Of a stretch of DNA of 64,000 nt, positions 45,734 through 56,404 are shown piece by piece. Position 1 is the first letter of the stretch. Every line of letters begins with the position of its first letter. Position numbers and translations under genes: made by a program. The notes beneath the pieces were generated by a model that made no database searches, was not told the DNA's origin, and worked only from the letters and a program-made list of their open reading frames with translations. The stretch is from Epiperipatus broadwayi (Eukaryota > Onychophora > Udeonychophora > Euonychophora > Peripatidae): positions 188,001 to 252,000 of the forward strand of contig JAQFVV010006835.1 of assembly GCA_028023455.1 (NCBI GenBank), given 5' to 3'.

Positions 45734-46955
45734 TATTTCTAAGTCATTTTTATAACTTTTCTCAATACATGGATGTAAACTATTGTGCTACAACTACTTT
45801 TAAATCCAAATTGTTCTTTTGGTTAATTCGTAGTAGAAAAATGGTACTTATCTTGGTAAAAATTTTCTATAGAACTGATAAGTCTGTAATTTCTAATATC
45901 TTTTTATCACCTTTCTTCAATATCAATACTACTAAAGCATTCTTCCAATCATCATTTACATCTTTATCCTTCAAACACTTTGTCTTTAACTTTACTAACA
46001 ATTTTTCTACTTCTTCATCTGCTTTTTTTAAAGATGCTGATTAAAATTACATCACTTACAAGAGCTTTTACATTCTTCACATATTTAATTGTCTGTTTCA
46101 CTTCTTCATTTGAAATGTTAGATGTTTAATAGATGTAAAAGCTATAGAAAATGCTTATTTTCTTGTTCTTTATTGCTACATAATTCTTTACAGAACTCTA
46201 CCACACAATACATAATGTAATTTCTCTTTCTAATAATACACCTATCTTTTCTTCTTATTGCAGAAGTAGATTATTTTTTACACTTTTAATACTTTTAATA
46301 GTTTCTACAGCTTTCATTGCTAATTCACAATCACACTTGATCATATTATTGTTAACTCTTTTCATATCATTTTACAAATCTCTAGACATTCATTTCCTCT
46401 TAATGTAACATTTTTATATATATTCATATTCATTCTTTTCCTCAGTCATAGTCTTATTTTGGTAGAACATTTATTAGCAAATTGCTGCTTATTGCATTAA
46501 ACTTATTGTAGTTCTTAATAGTGTATCATTTAACTTTTTATTGATTATATTCACATCTGAACCATCTTCAAAATCTATTAAGATTTTTTTTTTAAAAATT
46601 TCCAATTTCTAATTGAAATTCATTGAAAGTGTTTTTGAAGGTTAGAAATCTCAACTGTTAATACTGTTTTTCTTAATAATTTTTATCTCTTACTTGCATT
46701 AATTTTTATTTTATATCATTGATCAATAATCACTTCTTGCATTAAATCTATTAAAAATATTACAATCTTGAAATACATAATTTTGATACTAAGAGTGTAA
46801 TCTAATGCTGTTACACCTTTAATTGGACATTTTAATGTCCATTTCCATTTAGCTTTTTTTTTTTTCAAAAAAATAATTTATAATATGCTTTTTTTGTGTG
46901 AATTCCACAAGTCTATTTCCTATCTCATCTTTATCAATATAACTAAATTTGCCTG
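45734..46955 (-). pseudogene. RTE endonuclease-RT segment, inverted part
   Basis: Aligns with 35440-36650 of the reference RTE and extends further toward the 5' end: near 46870-46955 the minus strand reads FAGKFSYIDKDE, RLVEFTQKKHIIN, the endonuclease region missing from the reference copy. A 91-codon plus-strand frame at 45769 is an antisense artefact. Numerous stops and indels show an old copy. Confidence 0.82.
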
Positions 46956-46956
46956 C

Positions 46957-47251
46957 AAAACACAATATATGAGTAAGGGAACAAACAGGCGTTACTGATC
47001 TCATTGAAAAAATGAAAAGACTGGAGTTGGGCTGGCTATATTTCTAGAAGAGATGATAATAGATGGATCTTAAACTGGATTCCAAAAAATTGTAAACGAC
47101 CCAGGAAGAGACCACATGTGAGATGGATAGATGACATAAGAAAGTGTGCAGGGGTGATGCGAAGAAGAAAAGCTAAAGATCAGATAAGATGGATTGAACT
47201 TCAAGAACCCTTCATTCTGCAGTGGATTGATAATGGTTGATGATGATGAAG
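46957..47251 (+). pseudogene. RTE 3' end, forward part of twin-primed insertion
   Basis: Plus-strand text from VREQTGVTDLIEKMKRL-like residues to the terminal ATAATGGTTGATGATGATGAAG. It is homologous to 34345-34660 of the reference RTE and was joined directly to the inverted 5' segment at about 46956. Confidence 0.85.
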
Positions 47252-47401
47252 AATTTATAGTTAATATTTTTCAAAAAATTATAATGTATATATATTTATT
47301 TATATTTTTTACTCAATAAAATTTTTTATACTTTGCAATTTTTAGGATTGAAAATGCTTTTATTTTGCAAAAAGGACAAAATTGCTATATATGATCCTGT
47401 A

Positions 47402-47901
47402 ATACTTGATACTAAAAGGAAATATGCCTAAGTGTTTGAAAAGAACATTTTTTTAATAAATGTGTTTTTTCAGTGCTTACTTATAGATCTGAGACTTGGA
47501 CAGTTAATAGAAGAGCAATAGAGAGACTTCAGACCACTCAAAAAAGTATGGAGAGATGCATGTTAGGAATAACAAGAAGAGATCAAAAATGCAATATATG
47601 GGTAAGAGAACAAACAGGTGTTATTGACCTCATTGAAAAAATTAAAAGACTGAAGTGGAGTTGGGCTGGATATATTGCTAGAAGAGTTGATAATAGATGG
47701 ACAATTGAAATCTTAAACTGGATGCCAAGAGATTGTAAAAGACCCAGAAAGAGACCACATGTGAGATGGATGGATGAAATAAGAAAGTATGTAGGGGTGA
47801 TGTGGAGAAGATTAGCTAAAGCTCAGAGAAGATGGATTGAACTTGGAGAGAATGTCATCCTGCAGTGGATTAATAATGGTTGGTAATGATGGTGATGATG
47901 A
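47402..47901 (+). mobile_element. RTE 3' fragment, well preserved
   Basis: Starts at the LILKGNMPK-like block (TTGATACTAAAAGGAAAT) and holds a 137-codon frame (47473-47886) matching the last third of the RTE protein: SETWTVNRRAIERLQTTQ, MLGITRRDQ, IWVREQTGVIDL, WSWAGYIARRVDNRW, RKRPHVRWMDEIRK. It ends with GATTAATAATGGTTGGTAATGATGG. It is 5'-truncated with an intact frame, so younger than the neighbouring 43-47 kb copy from which it is separated by 150 bp. Confidence 0.9.
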
Positions 47902-47904
47902 CCT

Positions 47905-48702
47905 ACAATACTTTACCAATTTTAGCATGAAAGTCTCTATAATAATTTAAAATGTTGTTTGGTCTGAGCAAAAGCATTTTGTAGATCCATATAAAAATCA
48001 TCTATTTTTTTCTTCACAATAACAAGTTATAGGGGCATAAATAAAATTATCTTCAGCATGTATCTTATTTGAATAACAAATCTTGTGACTGTCTGATGTA
48101 CAAGCAATCTCCACTCCGTGTTTTTTCACATTTATTATACGTTGAATTTCATTCTATTTGTTTTTTCCAATATTTGTTCCTTTGTACAGAATTTATGTCT
48201 ACTTTTTAAATTAATAAATTAATAGACTCATCAACTTTTCTTTTATCTTCACAAAGTTCAATGCCTTATTTTATATTAAACAATTCTTATGTTTTCTTTT
48301 ATTTAAAAGTGAGCTGCAGTTGTTATTGCCAAAATAAAAAGTAGTGATCAAATTGTAGCCTGGGTATAACCAATGGATTCTTAACATCCTCAACCTTCCA
48401 ACATCAACCACTGTCTTAACTGGTAACATTGCAGTTTTCTGGGAATAAGGCTTATAATTAAGTTTAATAAATACCTATTAAAAAGTAAGAGATTTCATTT
48501 ACCTACACATTTTTCCTATCTTCAAAAAATCACAACTGAAAAGAAAGACCTTGGTGTTTTTTGATCTAAAAATTCAGATGTAAATAAAGAATACGCTTAC
48601 ACACTCACTGATACATATTAGTGATAAGCATTTTTTTTTTACAACATGAATAATGATAGAGTAATAACAGCTGAAATGACAATAACATATGGAATATATT
48701 TT
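47905..48702. other. unrecognised DNA
   Basis: 48110-48300 and 48320-48470 have moderate complexity but no clear frames. 48530-48595 carries the short repeat shared with 14481-14580. Confidence 0.4.
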
Positions 48703-48917
48703 TATTTTTATATCGGATTATTTCCATCATCTAATATATATGTATTGAATGTCTTTAGAAAAATTAAACTTTATTTAAATATTCCAAATACATTCAACTG
48801 TTAATAATAGCACATCACTAACAGTTGAATGTATTTGAAATATTTAAATAAAGTTTAATTTTTCTAAAGACATTCAATACATATATTAGATTATGGAAAT
48901 AGGCCAATATAAAAATA
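48703..48917. repeat. fold-back with ~100 bp near-perfect arms
   Basis: Left arm 48703-48803 and right arm 48819-48917 pair almost completely, for example CTTTAGAAAAATTAAACTTT against AAAGTTTAATTTTTCTAAAG, with a ~15 bp spacer. Such a perfect long palindrome is probably recent. 48918-49050 to the right is unrecognised. Confidence 0.92.
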
Positions 48918-49047
48918 CAACTAGAACACCATCATCACACACCTTCAGGAAAACAATATGAAATATATATTTAGAATTTTACTTGCTCAGTTTTCATAAG
49001 ACCTCAAAGATGACTCAAAGAACCTTCTTCCAATAAACACCAAAATC

Positions 49048-49101
<54 letters not shown>

Positions 49102-49102
<1 letters not shown>

Positions 49103-49846
49103 CTAAACTACCCCAAATCCAAAATTCAACCAGACCAGCATAAAAATAATATTAAAACACTATCAGTCTGTATCTCATAAAGTAGCTGCTTTAAGAAATT
49201 ATTGTCATAGGAATATAAAATTAAATAATTCTAGTGGGGTAGCTTTGTTTCAGAAATATCAATTTTATAAAGACTACTTGAGAGTTGGTTACTCTGATAA
49301 ATTTGTTAAAAGTATTTTATTTAATAGTAATATTTGTAAAGACGTGAAGGTTAAAAAAAACAATGAGTTTATTTCTTTGCCATTTAAATTGTCTTCTTAT
49401 AAAATTGTATGTAAAAATAGTACATTGTTTGGAAATAAGAAAATTGCTTGGAAAAGGGGTGTTACATTGAATAATTTATTAAATAATACAAAAGAAATTT
49501 TTGATAGAAAGACTATTCCTGGTGTAGTATATTTTATCCCTTGTTTATTTTGTAAAAAGGTTTACATAGGTCAGAGTAGTTTGAGTTTAAATGAAAGAAT
49601 AAAGGTTCATAAAAGTAGAGTTAAAAATAGATATCTTAGTTCTGCTTTGTATGTCCATGAAAAAGATACAGGCCATACTATTGATTTTGATGAAGCTAAG
49701 GTTGTCTTCTTTGAGAGAAATGAAATCAAAAGAAGAATTAAAGAATCTTTATTATTGAAAATTTATTATTCTGAAGCAATTAATTTATTTAAGAGTTCTT
49801 TTAATATTAAGGGTGGATGGAAAGTGAATGGATTTGTGGGTAATGT

Positions 49847-49881
<35 letters not shown>

Positions 49882-49882
49882 A

Positions 49883-49920
<38 letters not shown>

Positions 49921-50037
49921 GTAGTTTGTGTAGTTCTTTACACTTGAGAAGTCTGCTTGTAGCAGTGAAACCTTTGGTAGTGTTTTAATATTATTTTTAT
50001 ACTGGTCTAGTTGAATTTTGGATTTGGGGTAGTTTTG
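49102..50037 (+). mobile_element. PLE 3' part flanked by ~60 bp inverted repeats
   Basis: The GIY-YIG reading frame is bracketed by 49103-49164 (CTAAACTACCCCAAATCC...) and its reverse complement at 49976-50037 (...GGATTTGGGGTAGTTTTG). Outside left and inside right are (TA)n tracts (49051-49101, 49854-49877, 49889-49917), and a second small inverted pair CACAAACTACA/TGTAGTTTGTG surrounds the right TA tract. Inverted terminal copies are typical of PLE insertions. Confidence 0.78.
49160..49850 (+). pseudogene. PLE C-terminal GIY-YIG endonuclease frame
   Basis: The frame is open from before 49160 to the stop at 49850, with no methionine at a sensible position; it is the 3' part of a longer PLE ORF. 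After a Lys-rich RT-connection region (YCHRNIKLNN, FQKYQFYKDYLR), the endonuclease begins at GVVYFIPCLFCKKVYIGQS (about 49523-49580). This carries both Tyr/Gly signature blocks and the CxxC of PLE-type GIY-YIG domains. It is followed by RIKVHKSR, ALYVHEKDTGHTIDFDEAK and the conserved Glu-containing KRRIKESLLLK. The catalytic motifs appear intact and no stop interrupts them, unlike the copies at 6 and 27 kb. The RT half is absent, so it is not autonomous. Confidence 0.88.
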
Positions 50038-50129
50038 ATTATATATTGACTAGTTTAGCTTTATGCTTGTAATGTTTATATATATATATATATATATATA
50101 CCCAAGAAGGACCCAAAATTGAATTTTCT

Positions 50130-50750
50130 CTAGTAGCTGCACCTGCTTTGTTCAGACTTCTGCCACTAGGTAGTTCTTGCAGGGAGACTTCTGTATCAGA
50201 ATGTCAAATAACATCCTATGCAAACCCTTGGTTGCCACATAACACACATTTATTGACTTTTGTAATGATTTAAACATTGGAACAAGGTGAAATTCTGTTT
50301 TCTTTTAGAGAAAACAGTTTTACTGCTTGAAACAGCTTACAATTAAGCTGCCTTCGAAAAAACACAAGTTTAGGAGTAGTTTAAGGGAAGTGTGAAGTTC
50401 ACCACATACCTAAAATGCTTGACATTCAAGGTCAATATGATACCAATTTGTTTTTTGATGCAAATGCCATTGTTCACTCAGAATTTGTTCACAAGACCAG
50501 ACTTTTAGAACCTACAAGTTCAGAAAAGTTTACATGATGGAATAAAACAAAAACATCCAATTTTTAACTCATCCAGGAATGCAAACTTTACCATGATAAC
50601 ACTCTAGGACTCAAAGCTTTGGGTTCAAAACAATTTTTAATTCAGCATGATGCAGCCTGTCTATCAGTCATTTTTACTTATCTCACTTTGTGAGACTTTT
50701 TTACTCTCCTGAATGAAAAAAATGACTTTTTTGCCAAATTTATAAGTGAT
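50130..50750 (+). mobile_element. second degenerate mariner-like transposase
   Basis: Broken frames read as a mariner-type transposase: GEILFSF-type residues and ENSFTA (50290-50330), FFDANAIVHSEFV (50450-50490, the conserved xxDxxGxxHxEFV block carrying the first catalytic Asp), HDNTLGLKALGSKQFL (50595-50640, the HDNA...SxxxQFL block with the second Asp), and CETFLLS near 50690 (CDFFLFP block). Stops and indels throughout. TIRs not found. The N-terminal part shares GTGAAATTCTGTTTTCTxTT with the copy at 43.4 kb, so the two are related. Confidence 0.68.
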
Positions 50751-51033
50751 GAATGTAAATGAATGCTTGAATCTAGTACACTCAAGTAAATTAGGTTGTA
50801 ATTGATGGTTGTGTGAGAATTCAATCCATTTGCTTTACATTAGCCATGATTAATAATATTAAAGTGATGTCTGTCAATTGTACATTGTCATATATATAAT
50901 TTTAGTAAATTCCAATCAATGAGGACCAATCTTTATCATTCACTGTACTCTATTGTCTATGTTTCAACAGATATGTAAAAATATCAACCACAATTATACA
51001 AAATAATCTTTTATACTACAGCTATACATATAC

Positions 51034-51109
51034 ATAGATAGACAGACAAGCAGAGAGGCAGGCAGACAGATAGACAGAAACAGACAGACAGACAGACAGA
51101 CAGACTGAC

Positions 51110-51150
<41 letters not shown>

Positions 51151-51151
51151 T

Positions 51152-51219
<68 letters not shown>
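51034..51219. repeat. (GATA)n/(GACA)n microsatellite
   Basis: A mixed GACA/GGCA left part grades into pure GATA. Leu-Ser-Ile-Tyr frames on the minus strand are artefacts. 50751-51033 is AT-rich without features. Confidence 0.96.
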
Positions 51220-53319
51220 TCTGGAAGAAAAGGGAAATGTATGCATAGGTAATTCCATAGAAAAACTAATAAGACTTTTACAGAGATATAAGAATAGATA
51301 GCTGGTTGAAGATATGGATTGTTAGAGATATATAAATATGTGGTAATACAAAGATAAGATAGATACTGATGCGTGCAAAAAAAGTCGATGGATACATAAA
51401 ATGAGTAATGTATAGAGATAAGTACATTGATGGATGAATGAATTATACAGACAAACGGATAGATCGAATAGATGGGTGATAAAAATACAGGCTTAAAAAT
51501 GTGAAAGAATAAAGCTGTAATTTTTTTTTTTACTTCTCTAAACTGAAGCAGCTGCTAAAAGGTATAATGACTTTACTTTTAATAAAATTAAGACTCATTT
51601 CCTTTTGGGTAAGTTAAATTCTTAGTGTTTTTGAAATTTAATTGTTCTCCGTCTTTATAAAAAATTGAAGGTTTTTAGTATTCTTACTTCTGAGTTCTTT
51701 ATTAAGGCAAAATCTTTTATAATTGAAAATCTGGCATTAAAATGTTAGGCTGATTTTGTATAATCTGAGTCTTACTTCTTGACAGAGGTCCCTTAAAAAA
51801 ACAAAAGGAAGACTTTTAAGGATCAGTAGTAATCAAGAAGGATTATCGTTAGGATTACAAGTCTTTCCAACCATGCCAAATCAAAGCTATGAAAATACAT
51901 GTTTAGCTTCGGTTCAATAAAAGCCTGCTTTTCAAGAAGAAAATTTATTGATTCAAAAACTGAAAGGAGGCACGATAGAAGTTAATAGAGGATTAAACCT
52001 TTTTTTCTAATTCCTTCAAGCAAAAAAATCTTTACATGTTCCATTAACTTTGTGTAAAAATGTTTATTTAAAATATTAAAATATTTGATTACAAGAAGTA
52101 AGACAAAGATGTTAAATAAACAACGCGATATTTTCCAAATCACAGAATTTCATTTTAAAACAAACACTCTTTCAAAATTCCATTTATGTTTGTTTCTCTT
52201 GGCTTTCTTTTTAATTTTTTTTTTTTTTTCAATTAATTTTTAATTAGAAGGTAAATCTGGAAAAATTATATAATTCGTTGTCAATTAAAAATTTAAATTT
52301 ACATAAACAAACAACTCAAATTGCTTCGGTTTCAAGGCCTATTAATATTGAAACTAATTTAAACAATATCTGTCATTAATCTTATTTGTATTTTAATACA
52401 CAAATCAAAACAAAAAAGAAGGATGTACTTAGATTCTCCGTTTTGTTTTCTTTTCCAATATTTTAAAGAATTTATAACAATTTAAAATTAACCCTATCTT
52501 TCACACAATATAATTTTTTAAAAAAAATCAACACTTGTTTTTCTTTACAAATTCATTAATGCTTTAGTGATTATTTACATTTTTAGGTGTAAAACTTAAT
52601 GCAACTGGAGGAAAAAAACTTAATGCAACTGTATAATATATTCCAATATTGACAACACATTATTCTTAACATACACCTTTAAGTGGTCCTCATTACATTA
52701 TTACAGAGCCATCTACTGAGAATTCAAGTAATTAGACAATCTTTGATTACTTAACCCATACTTAAATTTTATATAGATCTGATATTTAAGCTAGTAATAA
52801 TATATTTTAGTGATTTCATATGGCTTGGTTTAAAAATTTAGTTTTTTTTTTTAACTTCAGGATATTTAGCTAAAATAATATAAAAGAATTAGAAATAGCT
52901 TTTATTCCAGCTTTGAATTCTAAGTTCTCATTGAGAAGAGTGAAAGTCAAAAATCAAATTGGATATGTGGCCATAATAATAACACTCCAATTGAACATCC
53001 ATTCATCAGTCAAACTTGCAGTAAATGTCTCTGGAGTTTAGTAAAGAGAAATGCTTTTGAAATTATATATATATTTAACCAAATTGGAAATAGTTAGCTC
53101 TTTTAAATAAAAGATTAAAGTTTTTTACCGTTAAATTATTTATATTTGATTAAAGCCTAAAGTTACACCAATAGAATCTACAATCTTCATAAAGGTAATT
53201 TTCTATAAGTAGAAAATGAATTCCTCCATCATGTTTATCCATACTGTTTATCTTTTGATCATTGCCTTATTATATATATATATAAAATTTAATCCAATTC
53301 TTCCTTAGTACAATTTCTT
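51220..53319. other. AT-rich DNA, nothing recognised
   Basis: No frame of note; poly-T runs near 51520 and 52210. The first 250 bp is a degenerate GATA-derived sequence. Confidence 0.45.
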
Positions 53320-53339
53320 TCTCATATCATGATTCCCTA

Positions 53340-53460
53340 GCATTTCCATAGCTTTTTTTATTAAGTGGCCAATCATCAGATAAATGAGGCAACATTGATC
53401 AACATAGAGATGGTAGACCTTTTTACATCTGTGATAAATGTGTAAACTTGTGATCGCATC
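53340..53460 (+). pseudogene. possible C2H2 zinc-finger remnant
   Basis: On the plus strand 53396-53450 reads DQHRDGRPFYICDKC then, after a stop, SHQIK. HxxGxxPFxCDxC is the classic C2H2 linker followed by the Cys pair, and a His follows at a plausible distance. Only one linker and half a finger are visible, with a stop, so this could be chance. C2H2 genes are greatly expanded in cephalopods, which makes a decayed copy plausible. Confidence 0.25.
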
Positions 53461-53916
53461 AAATAAAAACTGCGATATTATCCGATCTCGTATCAAAACA
53501 TGTAACAGTAAAATTGGCATTTGTAAGGGAAAGTTGTTGGAGAATTCAAGAATTCCATTTACCATAGCCTTGTTTGTTTTTGTGATAATTTCACATTCTC
53601 AATTATTGACCAGATTTCATTCTGACATTTTTAGTGCTGTCAATTGCATTTTTAAACTATTTTTTACTTCATTTTGATTTGTAGTTTTGATTCAATGATT
53701 TATTCTGATTGTTGGAACGCTTATAAAAGTACTGAATTACTGAGTGCCAATTATGATCATTTTTGGGTGAACTACATACAAACACAACCATGTGTTAAGT
53801 AAGTGTGCATTTTGAGAAAAAATAAAAATTTTACTTTTAATCTTTTGGGAAAGAAATTTATCCACTTAAAATAAAGTAGAACTGACAAATTGATTGTTTC
53901 ATCGTAACAATTCACA

Positions 53917-53999
53917 CAGCTGCCTTGCAAGAAAGTAGTTGGTTGCTGACGGTTGTGGGTTCACCTGCCGGCCGATGCTATGATATATGAAAAAAAAAA
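53917..53999 (+). repeat. tRNA-derived SINE-like element with poly-A tail
   Basis: A GC-rich island (CAGCTGCCTTGCAAG ... TGGGTTCACCTGCCGG) in AT-rich DNA ends in an A10-type tail (53989-53998). GGTTCACCTGCC (53958-53969) resembles a B-box in the TpsiC position. The A-box side is not clear, so it may be 5'-truncated. Confidence 0.4.
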
Positions 54000-54000
54000 T

Positions 54001-54363
54001 CCTGTTATATATTACATGATAAGTATCGTATGTGTATATTTTATAGTTTTTTGATAATATTTTAGACTATTTTTGTAATTTAGTGATTATTTTGTCAATA
54101 TTTAAAGTAACATTTGGGAATTACATAATTGGCTTGTTAAATTTTACATATTTTTGGATAGCAAATCAATATTTTTACTGTTGTTAAAAATGTACTTTTT
54201 AAAATCAAATTTTTTGGTTAAATTTTACTTTTATTATTGTTAGAAATTAATAGTCCGCATTACATTTTTATATATTACACAGTAAGTACCATATGAGTAT
54301 ATTTCAGGATTTTCTGGTAATATTTTAGAATATTTTTGTAATTTAGTAATTGTTTTAGTATTA
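54001..54363. repeat. ~97 bp direct repeat pair
   Basis: 54001-54097 and 54264-54363 align (TTATATATTACA, GTAAGTA/ATAAGTA, TAATATTTTAGA.TATTTTTGTAATTTAG). The intervening 165 bp is AT-rich. It may mark the ends of a small unclassified element. Confidence 0.7.
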
Positions 54364-54488
54364 GATTCGCAACACTTATTAGACCTGCAGTGGCTTTTCA
54401 CATATATATTCAGTCTGTTAAACCACTAAACATCACACGATCACCATCACTATACTAGCACATAATTGTTGTAAACAAAGGCAAAACT

Positions 54489-54744
54489 CTCCATATAGTA
54501 GTGCCACCCTGTGCCAAACAGAGTAATCAATGGATGCCAGAAGGCTTGTGCATAAAATCCCTATCTAGTGCCTACTCATCCAACACCCCCAGACTAGTTT
54601 CTGGCTTGTGGCTATCATCAGTGAGGAGCCTTGGATCTGAGAGCACTGCACTTATGAGTAGGCACTAGATAGGGATTTTATGCACAAGCCTTCTGGCATC
54701 CATTGATTACTCTGTTTGGCACAGGGTGGCACTACTGTATGGAG
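54489..54744. mobile_element. head-to-head pair of hammerhead family 1 repeats
   Basis: Two family-1 copies form a palindrome: left arm 54489-54579 on the minus strand and right arm 54654-54744 on the plus strand, 91 bp each and nearly identical (for example CTTCTGGCATCCATTGATTA). The 74 bp between them belong to the longer minus copy and carry the ribozyme. The plus copy starts within the stem I 3' region, 16 nt after the predicted cleavage point. Such inverted pairs are expected from PLE-type multimer integration. Confidence 0.85.
54578..54636 (-). ncRNA. hammerhead ribozyme (type I-like), family 1
   Basis: Minus strand: ATCCAA (54636-54631), CCTCA (54626-54622), CTGATGA (54621-54615), stem II region TAGCCACAAGCCA (54614-54602; T-A, G-C and C-G pair with one A-C mismatch), GAAA (54601-54598), CTAGTC (54597-54592), TGGGG (54591-54587), TTGGAT (54583-54578). 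The predicted cleavage is after GUC, between 54592 and 54591. All core bases are present and the internal loops of stem I could allow tertiary contacts. It is the most intact hammerhead in the window. The 10.1-11.1 pair is T-A rather than the usual G-C. Confidence 0.8.
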
Positions 54745-54798
54745 ATTCAGGCTGCTGATAACTTTGTAAATATTGCAAAAAATATCATGTACTGTTCT

Positions 54799-55161
54799 GG
54801 TCACTACATCCTATCTCCAACATGACCTAAGATCCTTGAAAGAACTTTGAGCCATCCTGATCAAGATTCAATTCGAGACCAGTTCGGATTTGAACCTCAT
54901 CCCAAGATCCCAGATCAAACCCCAAAGTATGACCTATAATGACCATACAATGATAATATGTGCCATGAACTAGCTCAATGGATGTGACTACTAATGAGAT
55001 TGCTTAACTGATTCTAAAATAATGCAGGATAGAACTATTTACGGATGTCTCTGAATAAATCAATACATATATACTTGGGTTGCCAAAACAACAGTAGACA
55101 TTAATACTTAATTTAATTAATAAATAATGATGGGTCATGTTGGAGATAAGATGTAGTGACC
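54799..55161. mobile_element. 363 bp element with 29 bp terminal inverted repeats
   Basis: 54799-54827 and 55133-55161 are inverted repeats with one mismatch (GGTCACTACATCCTATCTCC...); each TIR itself starts GGTCA and ends TGACC. The interior has no frame but includes, on the minus strand, GAGGTTCAAATCC (about 54885-54897), a B-box-like string also found in a related stretch at 59600-59650. Could be a MITE; no TSD seen. Confidence 0.65.
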
Positions 55162-55186
55162 TTTCCCTTTGTATATGTTTTTGGCT

Positions 55187-55385
55187 GCCCAGTCATTGAG
55201 GCTTCGATTCATATAATTCCACACCCTGTAGAGTTAATATATGGATATGTTTTAACTACACAACCATTGGGGTTTTAATCACTTAAAAAAATTCACCTTG
55301 TAGAGTGATTAAATGTTCTGGCCACCTAAATAGTTGGGACCCTGATCATTTAAAAGCCTACCTTATAGAGTTAGGGTATGTTCAG
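55187..55385. repeat. three degenerate ~66 bp tandem units
   Basis: Units starting near 55187, 55253 and 55319 share CA.TTGGG/AGG, TGATCA.TTAAAA, CACCTTGTAGAGT and TAA.TATGTT. They precede the gag-like region and may be part of an LTR or leader. 55386-56404 contains no other gene. TGGCTGGCACCTGGATAAAC at 55908 resembles a tRNA primer-binding region, but this is speculative. Confidence 0.6.
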
Positions 55386-56404
55386 TTAATCAATTGTAGT
55401 TGTCTTAGTTTGGTGAAATTTTATGCAGTATAAAACATTTACATGAGGTATAATGCTAAACCGTAGTGATTTTTAATGTGTTAAAATGTACTTTTTGTAA
55501 GAATGGATTGTGTAACATATAGTTATTGTAAGATTTTAAATTGGTCAATATTTGTTGGTTTGGCATATTTTACTTAGGATAGGTTAAGAAATATTAATGG
55601 AAAGTCATAGCATGAAATTAGAAATAAGAATATAAGCAAAGAAAGTTGTGCTTTGTTGTGTATATATGGTTATTTTGTGCATTGTGACAATGAGGAGTGA
55701 ATGAAAATTAAAGCGTTTAAGAAACCAGATAGCAGATTGACCTTATTTCCTATATTCAAACTTAAGTCCGTTAGGTGTTGTCATTTTGTATTAAATAACA
55801 GTGTGTATTAAATTAATTGGTTTTACTCTAAATTGTAGGATCATATATATGGATTTGGGTGATCAAATTGGTTATTTGGATAAAATCTAATTGATCTCAT
55901 CTTTTTGGCTGGCACCTGGATAAACAAAATTTGTCAGCAAGTATGATTGTCAAACCAGCAGTGAACAAATTGGAAACAAAGTAAATCCAACTTAGATAGA
56001 GAATTACTGATATTAATATGCTAACATTTATTGAAACACTGTAATGTTTAGTTATCAATTTGAACAGTTTTTTTTAGACTTTGGGAGAATAGCATAACAC
56101 AAAAAGGAAAGCAACATTTTGTTATCATTAATAGTTTCTAACAAAATAAGTCTCATTCACATATTAAATAATAGGAGTATATTAAGAAATGTAGGTGAGC
56201 TAGATAGGGCAGACTAGTACAGATTGGAAAGAGAAAAATGCAGCAATTGATGAAGATGGGGATAAAAGGGACCAGTAGTCAGAAACCTAATCAAATGTAT
56301 AGCAAAAGTAATTTAGTATTAAACATTAATATCAGCATTATGGTGATAGTATAAGTTTTTTTTCTCACATTTTGCTTTAGTATTATTGTTTCGATAAAGA
56401 AGAA

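Larger units (their letters stand above)
43089..47259. mobile_element. twin-primed RTE insertion with nested elements
   Basis: Pieces of one RTE run on the minus strand through 43097-43216, 43997-44160, 44275-44376 and 45734-46955, covering RT to endonuclease in element order. At about 46956 the orientation flips and the RTE 3' end follows on the plus strand (46957-47251). This inverted-5'/forward-3' layout is the signature of twin priming. AATTTATA occurs exactly outside both ends (43089-43096 and 47252-47259) as a candidate TSD. The internal gaps are a mariner-like element, a local duplication and a hammerhead multimer. The element lacks about 0.5 kb between its two parts. Confidence 0.78.

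Noticed and set aside
52990-53020. CTGATGA on the minus strand
   Set aside because: No GAAA box or pairing arms within hammerhead distance.
55900-55930. Possible LTR primer-binding site TGGCTGGCACCTGGATAAAC
   Set aside because: No LTR end or complementary tRNA could be confirmed; mentioned only as speculation.
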